NCBI GenBank assembly: GCA_003140315.1
Contig: PLJS01000205.1
Coordinates: forward strand, 1-48,067
DNA: 48,067 nucleotides
Reading direction: 5' to 3'
Origin: Hyphomicrobiales bacterium
GTDB taxonomy: Bacteria; Pseudomonadota; Alphaproteobacteria; Rhizobiales; Xanthobacteraceae
Positions 18,725 to 28,573 of the stretch are shown piece after piece. The notes beneath the pieces were generated by a model that saw only the letters and a program-made list of their open reading frames with translations, made no database searches and was not told the DNA's origin. A program made the position numbers and the translations under genes. The stretch's first letter is position 1. Each line of letters begins with the position of its first letter.

Positions 18725-19699
18725 TTAGACCGGTTTAGGAGGCGGGCCGCGCTTGGCGGCAAGCCGCGCACGCAGGGTGAACAGGGTCTCGATGAGGCCG
18801 AGCAGCGCCATCAGCAGGACCGGCCAGCCGAACAGGCCGAGCGTCAGGTAGGTGCCGGTGAGCATGAAGCCGCGGCCGTTGATCCCGACGGTGAGGGCGT
18901 GCATGACCGCGAGGCCGAGTAGTGCATAGGCGACGAGCAAGCTCGCGCTCAGGATGCCGGAGCCGATGCCGATCAGGTCGGGCAGGAACGTGCCGGCGAC
19001 CGCGAGCGCGAGCAGGGCTGGCGCATAGGACGGAAACGTCATCGCCGAAATCTTCGGCCAGGGCCGCTTGAGCCGGCCGGACAGGCGCACGATCAGGCCC
19101 GCGAGCCAAAGATTGATCAGGCTGGTCAAGGTCGAGAGCACCGCTGCGACCGGCGGGATCAGCACGACCAGGAGGTCGAGCACGCGGCCGGTATCGGATA
19201 TGCCGGGAAGCTGCAGCGGCGCGTCGTCGGCGGCGCCGGTCTGGGCGCGCAACACGCGCTCGAACACGCGCCGCAGGCCGCCCCGGAAGCTGTCGGCATC
19301 GAGGCCGAAATTCGGGATCGCGATCAGCACCACGACCGCGCCGAGGATCGCGGCCCACACGACCAGCCGGCCGACCGGATACCATTCGAGCGCTTCACCT
19401 GCGGGTCCGGCAACCGGCCGGGCGAGCAGCGCCAGATAGCCGAGCCACCACGCAGGGAGGCCTACGCCGAGCAGGAAGGCGAGCAGCAGGACCTGACCGA
19501 ACACCGCGGCGAGGCCGCCGGCGGCGACGAGGGCCGCCACGAGCCCGGCCACAGAGCTCCAGCCTATCGCCGCGATCATCAGCGGCAGCGCCGCCAGATA
19601 GAACAGCGCAACCGACAGGATCGAGCCGGACACCACGGACGCGAACAGGAGCGCCGACGCTGCGCCCGCCGCAATCCCGATGAGGACGATCTGCACCAT
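18725..19699 (-). CDS. DUF2232 domain-containing membrane protein
   Basis: Multi-TM protein in the rplI-rpsR interval, the usual DUF2232 position in alphaproteobacteria. Confidence 0.8.
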   Translation of the reverse strand: MVQIVLIGIAAGAASALLFASVVSGSILSVALFYLAALPLMIAAIGWSSVAGLVAALVAAGGLAAVFGQVLLLAFLLGVGLPAWWLGYLALLARPVAGPAGEALEWYPVGRLVVWAAILGAVVVLIAIPNFGLDADSFRGGLRRVFERVLRAQTGAADDAPLQLPGISDTGRVLDLLVVLIPPVAAVLSTLTSLINLWLAGLIVRLSGRLKRPWPKISAMTFPSYAPALLALAVAGTFLPDLIGIGSGILSASLLVAYALLGLAVMHALTVGINGRGFMLTGTYLTLGLFGWPVLLMALLGLIETLFTLRARLAAKRGPPPKPV

Positions 19700-19809
19700 T
19701 CGAGCTGTCCCGCGTCTAGGTTCCTAGAGCGGTTAGAGACGGATCCTTGCCCGTCCCAACCATCGGCCGCCGGAAACGCTCCGCCGGCCTCGTAAAGGCA
19801 GTGACCCGG

Positions 19810-20061
19810 TTAGCGGATCACGTAAGGCAGCAGGCCGAGGAAGCGCGCGCGCTTGATCGCCTGCGCGAGCTCGCGCTGCTTCTTGGCCGAGACCGCGGTG
19901 ATGCGGCTCGGCACGATCTTGCCGCGCTCAGAGACGTAACGCTGCAGCAGCTTCACGTCCTTGTAGTCGATCTTCGGCGCGTTGGTGCCGGAGAACGGGC
20001 AGGTCTTGCGGCGGCGGAAGAACGGCCGGCGGGCAGGGGAGGATGACGATGTGAAGGCCAT
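19810..20061 (-). CDS. rpsR: 30S ribosomal protein S18
   Basis: [70 protein letters not shown]. Confidence 0.98.
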   Translation of the reverse strand: MAFTSSSSPARRPFFRRRKTCPFSGTNAPKIDYKDVKLLQRYVSERGKIVPSRITAVSAKKQRELAQAIKRARFLGLLPYVIR

Positions 20062-20066
20062 GATCC

Positions 20067-20579
20067 TTACTCCTGCGCCGCTGCGGGGGCGGGTTCGGCG
20101 TCCTCGCGCGGACGACGTTCGCCGCGGTCGCCACGATCGCCGCGGTCCCCACGGTCGCGATCGCCGCCGAAGCGGTCACCGCGGCCGCGATCGCCAAACC
20201 CGCGGTCGCGGTCGCCGAAGCGGCCACCGCGCTCGTCGCGGTCGCGATCGCGATCGACCTTGCGCATCATCGCCGAGGGGCCTTCCTCGTGCGCGTCGAC
20301 GCGCACCGTGATGTAGCGCAGCACGTCTTCGTTGATGCGCTGCTGGCGCTCGACCTCGGTCAGCGCGGCCGGCGGCGCGTCGACCCTCAGAAGGGTGAAG
20401 TGCGCCTTGCGGTTCTTGCGGATGCGGAAGGAGAGCGACTTGACGCCCCAGTATTCGGGCGGGTTGACGAGCTTTCCGCCGAGCCCTTCGATGACGCCGG
20501 TAAAGGCGGTCGTCATCTCCTCGACCTGCTGCGCGCTCAGATCCTGGCGCGCCATATAGACGTGTTCGTACAATGGCAT
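20067..20579 (-). CDS. rpsF: 30S ribosomal protein S6 with Arg/Asp/Gly-rich C-terminal extension
   Basis: [22 protein letters not shown]...[27 protein letters not shown]; tail [46 protein letters not shown]. Confidence 0.97.
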   Translation of the reverse strand: MPLYEHVYMARQDLSAQQVEEMTTAFTGVIEGLGGKLVNPPEYWGVKSLSFRIRKNRKAHFTLLRVDAPPAALTEVERQQRINEDVLRYITVRVDAHEEGPSAMMRKVDRDRDRDERGGRFGDRDRGFGDRGRGDRFGGDRDRGDRGDRGDRGERRPREDAEPAPAAAQE

Positions 20580-20756
20580 GATGGCCCTTTCCTAAGACTT
20601 CAGGCTCGATCCCAGCGCCTAGCCGCCTCGGCCTTTCGGGAAAGGCACGAATGCTCGAAGTGCGGGAACACGGGACGTCGGGCCGACTGGCCCTGCCGGG
20701 CGTCCCAAAGGGGACGCACAGCCGTCCGTTCAGCTCCCGGCCGGGATCGAGCGGAA
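20580..20756 (-). ncRNA. Candidate structured 5' leader of the rpsF-rpsR operon
   Basis: Perfect 10-bp long-range inverted repeat (20604-20613 gctcgatccc / 20743-20752 gggatcgagc) enclosing hairpins at 20700-20717 (gcgtccc-aaag-gggacgc) and 20631-20646 (gcctttcgggaaaggc). Confidence 0.5.
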
Positions 20757-20761
20757 GCGGC

Positions 20762-20790
20762 GTTATAGGGATTTTGGCCGCAAATGCAAG
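20762..20790 (-). promoter_or_regulatory. Putative sigma70-type promoter for rpsF operon
   Basis: Minus strand CTTGCA-N17-TATAAC, placing the start at about 20755, adjacent to the 5' arm of the leader stem. Confidence 0.5.
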
Positions 20791-20812
20791 AACGAGCGCC
20801 CCGGGCGGGCCA

Positions 20813-22246
20813 TCAGGCCAACGGCACACTCTGGGCGTGACGGAACACGTTATCGGGGTCGACCGCCGCCTTGATCTGCTTGAGGCGAGGTAGGTTCGCG
20901 CCCCAATAGGCGGTCGGATAGTCGGGCAGCTCCACGTCCGGGTAATTCACATAGGCCGCGCCCGAGACATACGGGCGCATCGCCGCATAAAGCTCGCCGA
21001 TGCGCGTCGTCTCGCTGGCGCCGTTCGACGTCTTCGCCCAGTTGATGAAGTACTGGATCGAATAGAGCATGTCGCGGTGGCCGAACGCGGTCGCATCGCC
21101 CGGAACGCTACCAACCGCGCCGCCATAGGCATCGCAGATCGCGCCGACCGAGGGGCTTTTCAGCATTTCGCGGAACAACATCGCCATTCCGTTCTCGCTC
21201 ATCGGCGACTTCACGTAGTCGGACTTCGCCTTCTGGAACAGCGAAGGATAGGCCCAGCCCGAGACAGGCTTCTTCGGCACCTGGCGGGATGAAACCGTGA
21301 TCGTCGGCGTCGCGGCCGCGACCTTAGTCAGCTTGGCAAGCTCGTGCCGCACCTCGTCGGTGGACCCGGGCGACTGCCCGGAGCACGTCAACGCGACGCG
21401 TCCCTTGCCGCCGTTGGCGAGGACAAGGACGGTCGTGAGATTGGCCGGCGCGTGCGGGGCCCAGGCCTGCCAGGCCTGCATCAGCTTGACTGCGCTTGCC
21501 GGATTAAGCTTCCAGCTCACGCTGAAATGCACGATCTGCTGCACCTTGTGGATCGTAAAGCGCATGCGCGTGACCGCGCCGAAGCTGCCGCCACCGCCGC
21601 CGCGCAGCGCCCAGAACAGATCGGCATTGTTCTGCGCGTCCACCGTGATGATGTTGCTCTTCGCGTCCACGAGCTCGGCCCATTCGAGGTTGTCGCAAGC
21701 CAGACCGAAAGGCCGCCCCATGAAGCCGAAGCCGCCGCCGAGCGCATGCCCGGTGACCCCGACGGTCTCGCAGCTTCCGCCCGGGAAAGCGAAGCCGGCG
21801 GCGTTGATTTTCGCGTAGATGTCGCCGAGCGCGGCGCCGGCTCCGACCGTCATCGTCGCGCTCGCGATGTCGATGCGGTTCATCTGGCTGACGTCGATTG
21901 CCACGTCCTCGCTCTGCGAAAAGCCCTCATAACTGTGGCCGCCGGCGCGCAGCGCGAACGGCAAGCCGTTGTCGCGCGACCAGTTGATGACCGCCGCAAC
22001 GCCTTGGGGCGTCTTGCAAAGAGCGCGCAGCCGTGGCGCCTTGATGGTGCGCAGGTTGTAGGCGACCTGGAATTTCTTATAGCGCGCGCTGCCGGGCACC
22101 AGCAGTTCGGCGTCGCTCGCCGGTAAGGTCGGGAGCGTCGGGAGGGGAGCGGCTGCGGCCAGCGACGAGCGCGCCAGCAGCGGTGTTGCAGCGGCCGCCG
22201 CCATGGCCTTGAGGTAATCGCGTCGGCTGATCGGACTTGTTGGCAT
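20813..22246 (-). CDS. Tat-exported FAD-binding oxidoreductase (BBE-type C-terminus)
   Basis: Tat motif SRRDYLKAMAAAAATPLLA; FAD motif LRAGGHSYEGFSQ; C-terminal YVNYPDVELPDYPTAYWGANLPRLKQIKAAVDPDNVFRHAQS. Confidence 0.9.
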   Translation of the reverse strand: MPTSPISRRDYLKAMAAAAATPLLARSSLAAAAPLPTLPTLPASDAELLVPGSARYKKFQVAYNLRTIKAPRLRALCKTPQGVAAVINWSRDNGLPFALRAGGHSYEGFSQSEDVAIDVSQMNRIDIASATMTVGAGAALGDIYAKINAAGFAFPGGSCETVGVTGHALGGGFGFMGRPFGLACDNLEWAELVDAKSNIITVDAQNNADLFWALRGGGGGSFGAVTRMRFTIHKVQQIVHFSVSWKLNPASAVKLMQAWQAWAPHAPANLTTVLVLANGGKGRVALTCSGQSPGSTDEVRHELAKLTKVAAATPTITVSSRQVPKKPVSGWAYPSLFQKAKSDYVKSPMSENGMAMLFREMLKSPSVGAICDAYGGAVGSVPGDATAFGHRDMLYSIQYFINWAKTSNGASETTRIGELYAAMRPYVSGAAYVNYPDVELPDYPTAYWGANLPRLKQIKAAVDPDNVFRHAQSVPLA

Positions 22247-22351
22247 CGCCTCTGTGCCATCTCGGGTTGAAATCGCACTGTAGCCAAGGTGGCGGCGCCT
22301 TGACAGTCCCGTCATCGACGTGTCTTTCGGCGCGTTTTCCGGGGGTGGCAG

Positions 22352-23293
22352 ATGTCCGTCGCGTTGGTGTTTCCGGGCCAGGGTAGCCAGGCCGTCGGCA
22401 TGGGCAAGGCGCTAGCCGAGAACTTCAAGGCGGCGGCTGAAGTCTTTGCCACCGTTGACGATGCGCTCGGCGAGAAGCTTACCGCCGTGATCTGGGACGG
22501 GCCGGCCGACAAGCTCATGCTGACCGAGAACGCCCAGCCGGCCCTGATGGCGGTGTCGCTCGCGACGCTGCGCGTGCTGCAAGCCGAGGCCGGCTTCGAC
22601 TTGAAGCGCGACGTAGCCTTCGTCGCCGGCCATTCGCTCGGGGAATATTCCGCGCTCGCGGCCGCGGGCTCGCTCACGATCGCCGACACCGCACGGCTCC
22701 TGCGCATCCGCGGACGCGCGATGCAGGCGGCGGTGCCGGTCGGCGTCGGCGCGATGGCGGCGCTGCTTGGGCTTGAGTTCGAGCAGGTTGTCGCCGTCGC
22801 CGCAGAGGCCGCCCAAGGCGAGGTCTGTCAGGCCGCGAACGACAATGGCGGCGGACAGGTGGTGGTCTCCGGCAACAAGGCCGCGGTCGAGCGCGCGGTG
22901 GAAATCGCCAAGGGGAAGGGTGCGCGACGCGCGATGCTACTGCCGGTGTCGGCTCCCTTCCATTGCGCGCTGATGCAGCCCGCGGCGGACGCGATGGCCG
23001 AGGCACTGGCCAATGTGACGGTCAAGGCGCCAGCCGTCCCGCTCGTCGCCAACGTGCTCGCGCGCCCGGTGACCGCGCCGGCCGAGATCGTGACCAGCCT
23101 GATCCGGCAGGTGACCGGTACGGTGCGCTGGCGCGAATGCGTGGCCTTCATGGCCAATGCGGGCGTTGATTCATTTTATGAGGTCGGCGCCGGCAAGGTG
23201 TTGTCCGGACTCGTGAAACGCATCGCGGCCGGCGCGACCGGAACGGCGATCGGTAGCCCTGAGGATGTCGCGGCATTCAAGGCGCGCGCCTAG
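22352..23293 (+). CDS. fabD: Malonyl CoA-ACP transacylase
   Basis: VALVFPGQGSQAVGMGKALAE; GHSLGEYSALAAAG; VSAPFHCALMQPAAD. Confidence 0.97.
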   Translation: MSVALVFPGQGSQAVGMGKALAENFKAAAEVFATVDDALGEKLTAVIWDGPADKLMLTENAQPALMAVSLATLRVLQAEAGFDLKRDVAFVAGHSLGEYSALAAAGSLTIADTARLLRIRGRAMQAAVPVGVGAMAALLGLEFEQVVAVAAEAAQGEVCQAANDNGGGQVVVSGNKAAVERAVEIAKGKGARRAMLLPVSAPFHCALMQPAADAMAEALANVTVKAPAVPLVANVLARPVTAPAEIVTSLIRQVTGTVRWRECVAFMANAGVDSFYEVGAGKVLSGLVKRIAAGATGTAIGSPEDVAAFKARA

Positions 23294-23540
23294 ATGCTCG
23301 ATCTTGCGACAGCGCTGATGTGCTTGTGCGAGGCTGTGTTCCGCCCGCCCACGCGCGCTGGCCAAGCCATTGGAAGTATGATAACCGAACCCCGTCTTGG
23401 GTGGGGCAACCAAGCGAGGGGGCTGCTGAAACGGACCCTCCATCGACGACGGTTGTGCGCCGCCTTGCACCACGACGAGGCTGTGACGGCTTGAGGTCGC
23501 GCGGCCGACAGCCCATTGAGAAGAACACGAGGGTCAAGCG

Positions 23541-23780
23541 ATGAGTGACATTGCCGAGCGGGTCAAGAAGATCGTCGTGGAGCATCTCGGCGTCGAGCCT
23601 GACAAGGTGGTCGAGGCTGCAAGCTTCATCGACGACCTCGGCGCCGACAGTCTCGACACGGTCGAACTGGTGATGGCGTTCGAGGAGGAGTTCGGCTGCG
23701 AGATTCCCGATGACGCGGCCGAAACGATTCTGACCGTCGGCGATGCCGTCAAGTTCCTCGAAAAGAACGCGAAGAGCTGA
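23541..23780 (+). CDS. acpP: Acyl carrier protein
   Basis: [23 protein letters not shown]...[23 protein letters not shown] (DSL phosphopantetheine site). Confidence 0.98.
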   Translation: MSDIAERVKKIVVEHLGVEPDKVVEAASFIDDLGADSLDTVELVMAFEEEFGCEIPDDAAETILTVGDAVKFLEKNAKS

Positions 23781-23940
23781 TTCCCGCTTCAGGCACGTCG
23801 CAATTCTGCTCACGGCCGCAGCCGTCACCGTCTCCGCGATGCGAACGCGGAAGCCTAGACGATGCGACCGGCCGCTGCGCGATGTCGACGTCGCCAATCA
23901 GGCGGAAACCGGCAACTTTATGATCCTAGTGTGATTTTCC

Positions 23941-23994
23941 GGATTTTAAGTTCCATTACGAGCTTGCGGCACTGTCATAGGAGCTTCAAAATCC
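23941..23994 (+). promoter_or_regulatory. Imperfect hairpin between acpP and fabF (possible attenuator/terminator)
   Basis: ggattttaagttcc (23941-23954) pairs with ggagcttcaaaatcc (23980-23994) apart from one bulge and one G-U pair. Confidence 0.4.
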
Positions 23995-24073
23995 GCCGCG
24001 TGGGGCATTTGAAGGATCGTCCGACGTCGCCCGCGCCGGGCGGCCGGCGCGATCGTCCCGTGTTGGAGCCGGC

Positions 24074-25339
24074 ATGAGGCGTGTCGTTGTCACAGGGCTT
24101 GGCATGGTCTCGCCGCTCGGATGCGGCGTCGAGATCACGTGGCAGCGACTGATCGCCGGACAGAGCGGCGCCAGCCGAATCGAAAAGTTCGACGTCTCCG
24201 ACCTGCCGGCCAAGATCGCCTGCCAGATCCCGCGCGGCGACGGTACCGGCGGCACCTACAATCCCGATCAGTGGATGGAGCCGAAGGAGCAGCGCAAGGT
24301 CGACGAGTTCATTACCTACGCGCTCTGCGCCGCGCGTCAGGCGCTCGCCCACGCCGGCTGGAAGCCGGAAAGCTACGAGGACCAGATCGCGACCGGCGTG
24401 ATGATCGGCTCCGGCATCGGCGGCGTCGAAGGCATCGCCGAGACCGCGCTCATTCTGCATGAGAAGGGCCCGCGCCGGGTGTCGCCGTTCTTCATCCCGG
24501 GCCGCCTGATCAACCTCGCCTCCGGCTATGTCTCGATCGCATTCGGCCTGAAAGGCCCCAATCATGCCGTGGTCACCGCCTGCTCGACCGGCGCGCATGC
24601 GATCGGCGACGCCTCGCGGCTGATCGGGCTGGGCGACGCGGACGTCATGGTCGCGGGCGGCACCGAGTCCCCGGTCAACCGGCTGTCGCTCGCGGGCTTT
24701 GCCTCCTCGCGCGCGCTTTCGACGCATTTCAACGACACGCCCGAGCGCGCGTCGCGTCCCTATGACCGCGACCGCGACGGCTTCGTGATGGGCGAGGGGG
24801 CGGGCATCGTGGTGCTCGAGGAGCTGGAGCACGCCAAGGCGCGCGGCGCCACGATCTATGCCGAGGTGATCGGCTACGGCATGTCGGGCGACGCTTATCA
24901 CATCACCGCGCCTTCGCCGGAAGGCGACGGCGCCTATCGCAGCATGCAGGCCGCGCTCAAGCGCGCCAAGATCAGCCCCTCCGAGCTCGACTACATCAAC
25001 GCGCACGGCACATCGACGCCGCTTGGCGACGAGATCGAGCTTGGTGCCGTGCACCGCCTCGTCGGCAATGCGGCCGGGCGCATCTCGATGTCGTCGACCA
25101 AATCCTCGATCGGCCACCTGCTGGGGGCGGCCGGCGCCGTGGAGGCGATCTTCTGCATCCTGGCGATGCGCGACAGGATCGTGCCGCCGACCATCAATCT
25201 CGACAATCCGTCGGTCGAAACGCCGATCGACCTCGTTGCTCACAAGGCGCGCGAACGCGACGTGGATGTGGTACTATCCAACTCGTTCGGCTTTGGCGGC
25301 ACCAACGCGTCGCTGGTGTTTCGTCGGTTTGCGGGGTAG
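24074..25339 (+). CDS. fabF: 3-oxoacyl-ACP synthase II
   Basis: MRRVVVTGLGMVSPLGCGVEITW; TACSTGAHAIGDA active Cys; INAHGTSTPLGD; NSFGFGGTNASLVF. Confidence 0.97.
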   Translation: MRRVVVTGLGMVSPLGCGVEITWQRLIAGQSGASRIEKFDVSDLPAKIACQIPRGDGTGGTYNPDQWMEPKEQRKVDEFITYALCAARQALAHAGWKPESYEDQIATGVMIGSGIGGVEGIAETALILHEKGPRRVSPFFIPGRLINLASGYVSIAFGLKGPNHAVVTACSTGAHAIGDASRLIGLGDADVMVAGGTESPVNRLSLAGFASSRALSTHFNDTPERASRPYDRDRDGFVMGEGAGIVVLEELEHAKARGATIYAEVIGYGMSGDAYHITAPSPEGDGAYRSMQAALKRAKISPSELDYINAHGTSTPLGDEIELGAVHRLVGNAAGRISMSSTKSSIGHLLGAAGAVEAIFCILAMRDRIVPPTINLDNPSVETPIDLVAHKARERDVDVVLSNSFGFGGTNASLVFRRFAG

Positions 25340-25404
25340 CCAGCGGTGTCGCTTCACCCTTTCGCCATATTTGCACTTAACCTGCCTGCGCGGTCCGGCG
25401 CGAC

Positions 25405-26667
25405 ATGACGGATTGGGGCCGACGCACCGTGGGCGATCCCGGAGACATCAAGCGCGTAGCACCGCGCAGCCCGCGCGCGGCGCTGGAGCCGGAATACATG
25501 GTCGATCCGAGCAACCGACCGTCGCGGCGCGTCCGTCATCCGCTCGTCATCGCCGGCAATGCCATCTTCACCATCATCCTGATCGCCGCGATCGCGGGCG
25601 GCCTCGTGTATTCGGTCGGCAAGGGCCGCTTCGATGCGCCGGGCCCGCTCGACCGCGACAAGATCGTCAACATCCCGCGCGGCCTCGGCTTGCGCGACAT
25701 CGCCGACGTGCTCGCGCGCGAAAGCGTCATCGACCAGCCGTGGTTCTTCATCGGCGGCGTCGTGGTGCTCAAGGCGCGCGAAGATCTCAAATACGGCGAA
25801 TACAAATTCACCAAGAACATCAGCCTGCACGACGCGATCGAGACCATCATCGAAGGCAAGGTGATCCAGCATTCGGTCACCATCCCGGAGGGCCTGACCT
25901 CCGAGCAGATCATCGCGCGGCTGGTCGAGGTCGATTTCCTCGCCGGGAACATCAAGGAAGTCCCGAAAGAAGGCACGCTCCTGCCTGAGACCTATAGCTT
26001 CCCGCGCGGCACGACGCGCGAGCAGGCGATCCAGCGCATGCAGCAGGCGCAAAAGCGCGTGCTGCAGGAGGTTTGGGAACGGCGCAGCGCCGACGTCCCG
26101 GTCAAGACGCTGGAACAGCTCGTCACGCTCGCGTCGATCGTGGAAAAAGAGACCGGCAAGCCCGACGAGCGCACGCGCGTCGCCGCGGTGTACGTCAACC
26201 GGCTCAAGCTCCGCATGCGGCTCCAGGCCGACCCGACCATCATCTACGGACTGGTCGGCGGCAAAGGCACCCTCGGCCGCCCGATCATGAAATCCGAGAT
26301 CGACCAGCCGACGCCGTACAATACCTATGTGATCGAGGGGCTTCCGCCCGGCCCGATCGCCAATCCGGGCCGCGGCTCGCTCGAGGCGGCTGCCAATCCG
26401 GCGCGCACCAAGGAAATCTTTTTCGTCGCCGACGGCACCGGCGGTCACGCCTTCGCCGAGACGCTCGCGCAGCAGCAGCAGAACGTCGCGCGCCTGCGCC
26501 AGTTCGAGCAGCAGGTGCGCCAGGCAAACACGCCGTCCGACACCGCGATCCCCTATGCGCCGGCCGCCGATCAGTCGACACCCGTGACGGCTCCCACGGC
26601 GCCGCCTCCCGCGGCCAAGAAGGCTGCCGCCAAGAAAGCCGCGACCAAGACGACGCGCCAGCCGTAA
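25405..26667 (+). CDS. mltG: Endolytic transglycosylase MltG
   Basis: IPEGLTSEQIIARL; LASIVEKETGKPDERTRVAAVYVNRLKLRMRLQADPTIIYGL; PTPYNTYVIEGLPPGPIANPG. Confidence 0.96.
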   Translation: MTDWGRRTVGDPGDIKRVAPRSPRAALEPEYMVDPSNRPSRRVRHPLVIAGNAIFTIILIAAIAGGLVYSVGKGRFDAPGPLDRDKIVNIPRGLGLRDIADVLARESVIDQPWFFIGGVVVLKAREDLKYGEYKFTKNISLHDAIETIIEGKVIQHSVTIPEGLTSEQIIARLVEVDFLAGNIKEVPKEGTLLPETYSFPRGTTREQAIQRMQQAQKRVLQEVWERRSADVPVKTLEQLVTLASIVEKETGKPDERTRVAAVYVNRLKLRMRLQADPTIIYGLVGGKGTLGRPIMKSEIDQPTPYNTYVIEGLPPGPIANPGRGSLEAAANPARTKEIFFVADGTGGHAFAETLAQQQQNVARLRQFEQQVRQANTPSDTAIPYAPAADQSTPVTAPTAPPPAAKKAAAKKAATKTTRQP

Positions 26668-26677
26668 CGGCGCCGGA

Positions 26678-26720
26678 GCGTTTTCCGGCGAAGTGGGAAC
26701 CAGTTCGCCGCAGAAAACGC
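26678..26720. repeat. Intergenic palindromic repeat (gcgttttcc...gaaaacgc type)
   Basis: gcgttttccggcgaagtgggaaccagttcgccgcagaaaacgc; imperfect inverted repeat. Confidence 0.7.
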
Positions 26721-26784
26721 GACCAAACAAAGAATCCTCGCTGCTTGTGACGGCCTCGCGGCGCCGCTAAAACCGCTCTTCAAC

Positions 26785-26853
26785 GCATGATCCCGAAACA
26801 GCCTGCCCCGCACTTGATGCGGGGTTGGAACTGGTTTTCGGATAAGATCATGC
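26785..26853. repeat. gcatgatc...gatcatgc repeat with nested ccccgcacttgatgcgggg hairpin
   Basis: gcatgatcccgaaacagcctgccccgcacttgatgcggggttggaactggttttcggataagatcatgc; same framework as 2505-2548 plus an internal palindrome. Confidence 0.8.
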
Positions 26854-26875
26854 GTGAGTAACCGGGAATCGGGCG

Positions 26876-27763
26876 ATGACGCTGTCGAGCATGACCGGCT
26901 TTGCGCGGGCCGACGGCGTCGCCGGGGCCTATCACTGGGCCTGGGAGCTGAAATCCGTCAACGCCAAGGGGCTTGAGCCGCGGCTGCGGCTGCCGCCGGG
27001 CTGGGACGCAATCGAGCCTGCGCTGCGCGCACGCGTCGGCAAGGCGCTCGCGCGTGGCTCTGTGCACGGAAACCTGACCGTGCAGCGCGCCGGCGTACCG
27101 CCGGTGGTGCGCATCAACGAGCCCGTGCTCGCCGCGGTGATCGCCGCCATGCGCGATGTCGCAAAGCGTGTCGACAGCGACCGGCCGAGCCTCGACGGCG
27201 TTCTCGCGCTCAAGGGCGTGATCGAGGTGATCGACGAGGACGAGCGCGAAGAGGACCGCAGCGCCGCCGAGGCGGCGGTGATCGCGGGGTTCGATACGGC
27301 GCTCGCAAGCCTTGGTGAGATGCGCCGCCGCGAGGGCGAGGCGCTCCAGGCCGTGCTCCTAGGCCGGCTCGACGAGATCGCGGCGCTCACTGCGCGCGCC
27401 GAAAACGTGCCGGGGCGCAAGCCCGAGGCGATCAAGGCGCGCCTTGCCGAGCAGATCGCGGCGCTGCTCGAGACCTCGACGCGCTTCGATCCCGACCGCC
27501 TGCACCAGGAGGCGATTCTGATCGCCTCCAAGGCCGACATCCGCGAAGAGCTCGACCGGCTGGTCGCCCATGTCGCGCAGGCGCGTCATCTGATCGCGGC
27601 CGGCGGGCAGGTCGGTCGCAAGCTCGATTTCCTGTCGCAGGAGCTCAATCGCGAATCCAATACGTTGTGCGCGAAATCCAACGACGTCGAGCTCACGAAC
27701 ATTGGCCTCGAACTCAAAACCGTGGTCGAGCAGTTCCGTGAGCAGGTGCAGAATCTCGAATGA
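26876..27763 (+). CDS. YicC/YloC family endoribonuclease
   Basis: [12 protein letters not shown]...[19 protein letters not shown]-terminal [49 protein letters not shown]. Confidence 0.95.
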   Translation: MTLSSMTGFARADGVAGAYHWAWELKSVNAKGLEPRLRLPPGWDAIEPALRARVGKALARGSVHGNLTVQRAGVPPVVRINEPVLAAVIAAMRDVAKRVDSDRPSLDGVLALKGVIEVIDEDEREEDRSAAEAAVIAGFDTALASLGEMRRREGEALQAVLLGRLDEIAALTARAENVPGRKPEAIKARLAEQIAALLETSTRFDPDRLHQEAILIASKADIREELDRLVAHVAQARHLIAAGGQVGRKLDFLSQELNRESNTLCAKSNDVELTNIGLELKTVVEQFREQVQNLE

Positions 27764-28416
27764 ACGCCGTCCCTGAGATCGCCCGCCGCGGCATCATGCT
27801 GGTCGTGTCCTCGCCGTCCGGCGCGGGCAAGACCACGCTGACGCGCAATCTGCTGGAGCAGGAGGAGAATGTCGGCCTCTCGATCTCGGTCACGACGCGG
27901 GCGCGCCGCGCGAGCGAGATCGACGGCATCCATTACCGCTTTATCACCAAGCGCCGCTTCGAAGCGATGCGCGACGGCGACGAGCTTCTGGAATGGGCCG
28001 AGGTGCACGGCAATTATTACGGGACGCCGCGCGAGCCGGTCGAAACCGCGCTTGGCGCCGGCCGCGACATGCTGTTCGACATCGACTGGCAGGGCACGCA
28101 GCAGCTTTACGCCAAAATGCGCACAGATGTCGTGAGCGTGTTCGTGCTGCCGCCGTCGGCGGCGGAATTGCGCACGCGGCTCGAACGCCGCGCCGAGGAC
28201 TCCGGCGAGGTGATCACGCGCCGCCTGCGCAACGCGGCCGAGGAGATCCCGCACTGGAACGAATACGACTACGTGCTGGTCAATCGCGATCTCGACAAGA
28301 GCTTCACGCGGCTGCGCGCCATTTTGACGGCCGAGCGCTTGAAGCGCGTGCTCAAGCCGAACCTGCACAGCTTCGTCGCCGAACTGCTCGCGGATTTGAG
28401 GAAGATCGACGGGTAG
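27760..28416 (+). CDS. gmk: Guanylate kinase
   Basis: [51 protein letters not shown] overlap with yicC. Confidence 0.97.
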   Translation: MNAVPEIARRGIMLVVSSPSGAGKTTLTRNLLEQEENVGLSISVTTRARRASEIDGIHYRFITKRRFEAMRDGDELLEWAEVHGNYYGTPREPVETALGAGRDMLFDIDWQGTQQLYAKMRTDVVSVFVLPPSAAELRTRLERRAEDSGEVITRRLRNAAEEIPHWNEYDYVLVNRDLDKSFTRLRAILTAERLKRVLKPNLHSFVAELLADLRKIDG

Positions 28417-28552
28417 CGGGGTATCCTCCCCCGCGTATGGCGCACCCGATCAAGCCCGATCCGAGGGGGCGTACGCACGCGCATATCGGTCGTCCGCCAT
28501 CACGGAAATCGGGCGTGTAGATCGGGTGGGTTGATGCGAGCGGTGAGGTCAT

Positions 28553-28571
28553 CGTGCTCGAAAGGAGCACG
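28553..28571 (+). promoter_or_regulatory. Hairpin overlapping the Shine-Dalgarno sequence of the 28574 ORF
   Basis: cgtgctc-gaaag-gagcacg, 7-bp perfect stem, 5-nt loop; AAAGGAG lies in loop and 3' arm; ATG at 28574. Confidence 0.45.
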
Positions 28572-28573
28572 CA

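Noticed and set aside
22300-22328. TTGACA promoter-like element upstream of fabD
   Set aside because: Good -35 match but no convincing -10 at proper spacing; not reported as a feature.
23975-25243. 422-aa minus-strand ORF opposite fabF
   Set aside because: Antisense shadow of fabF with biased composition.
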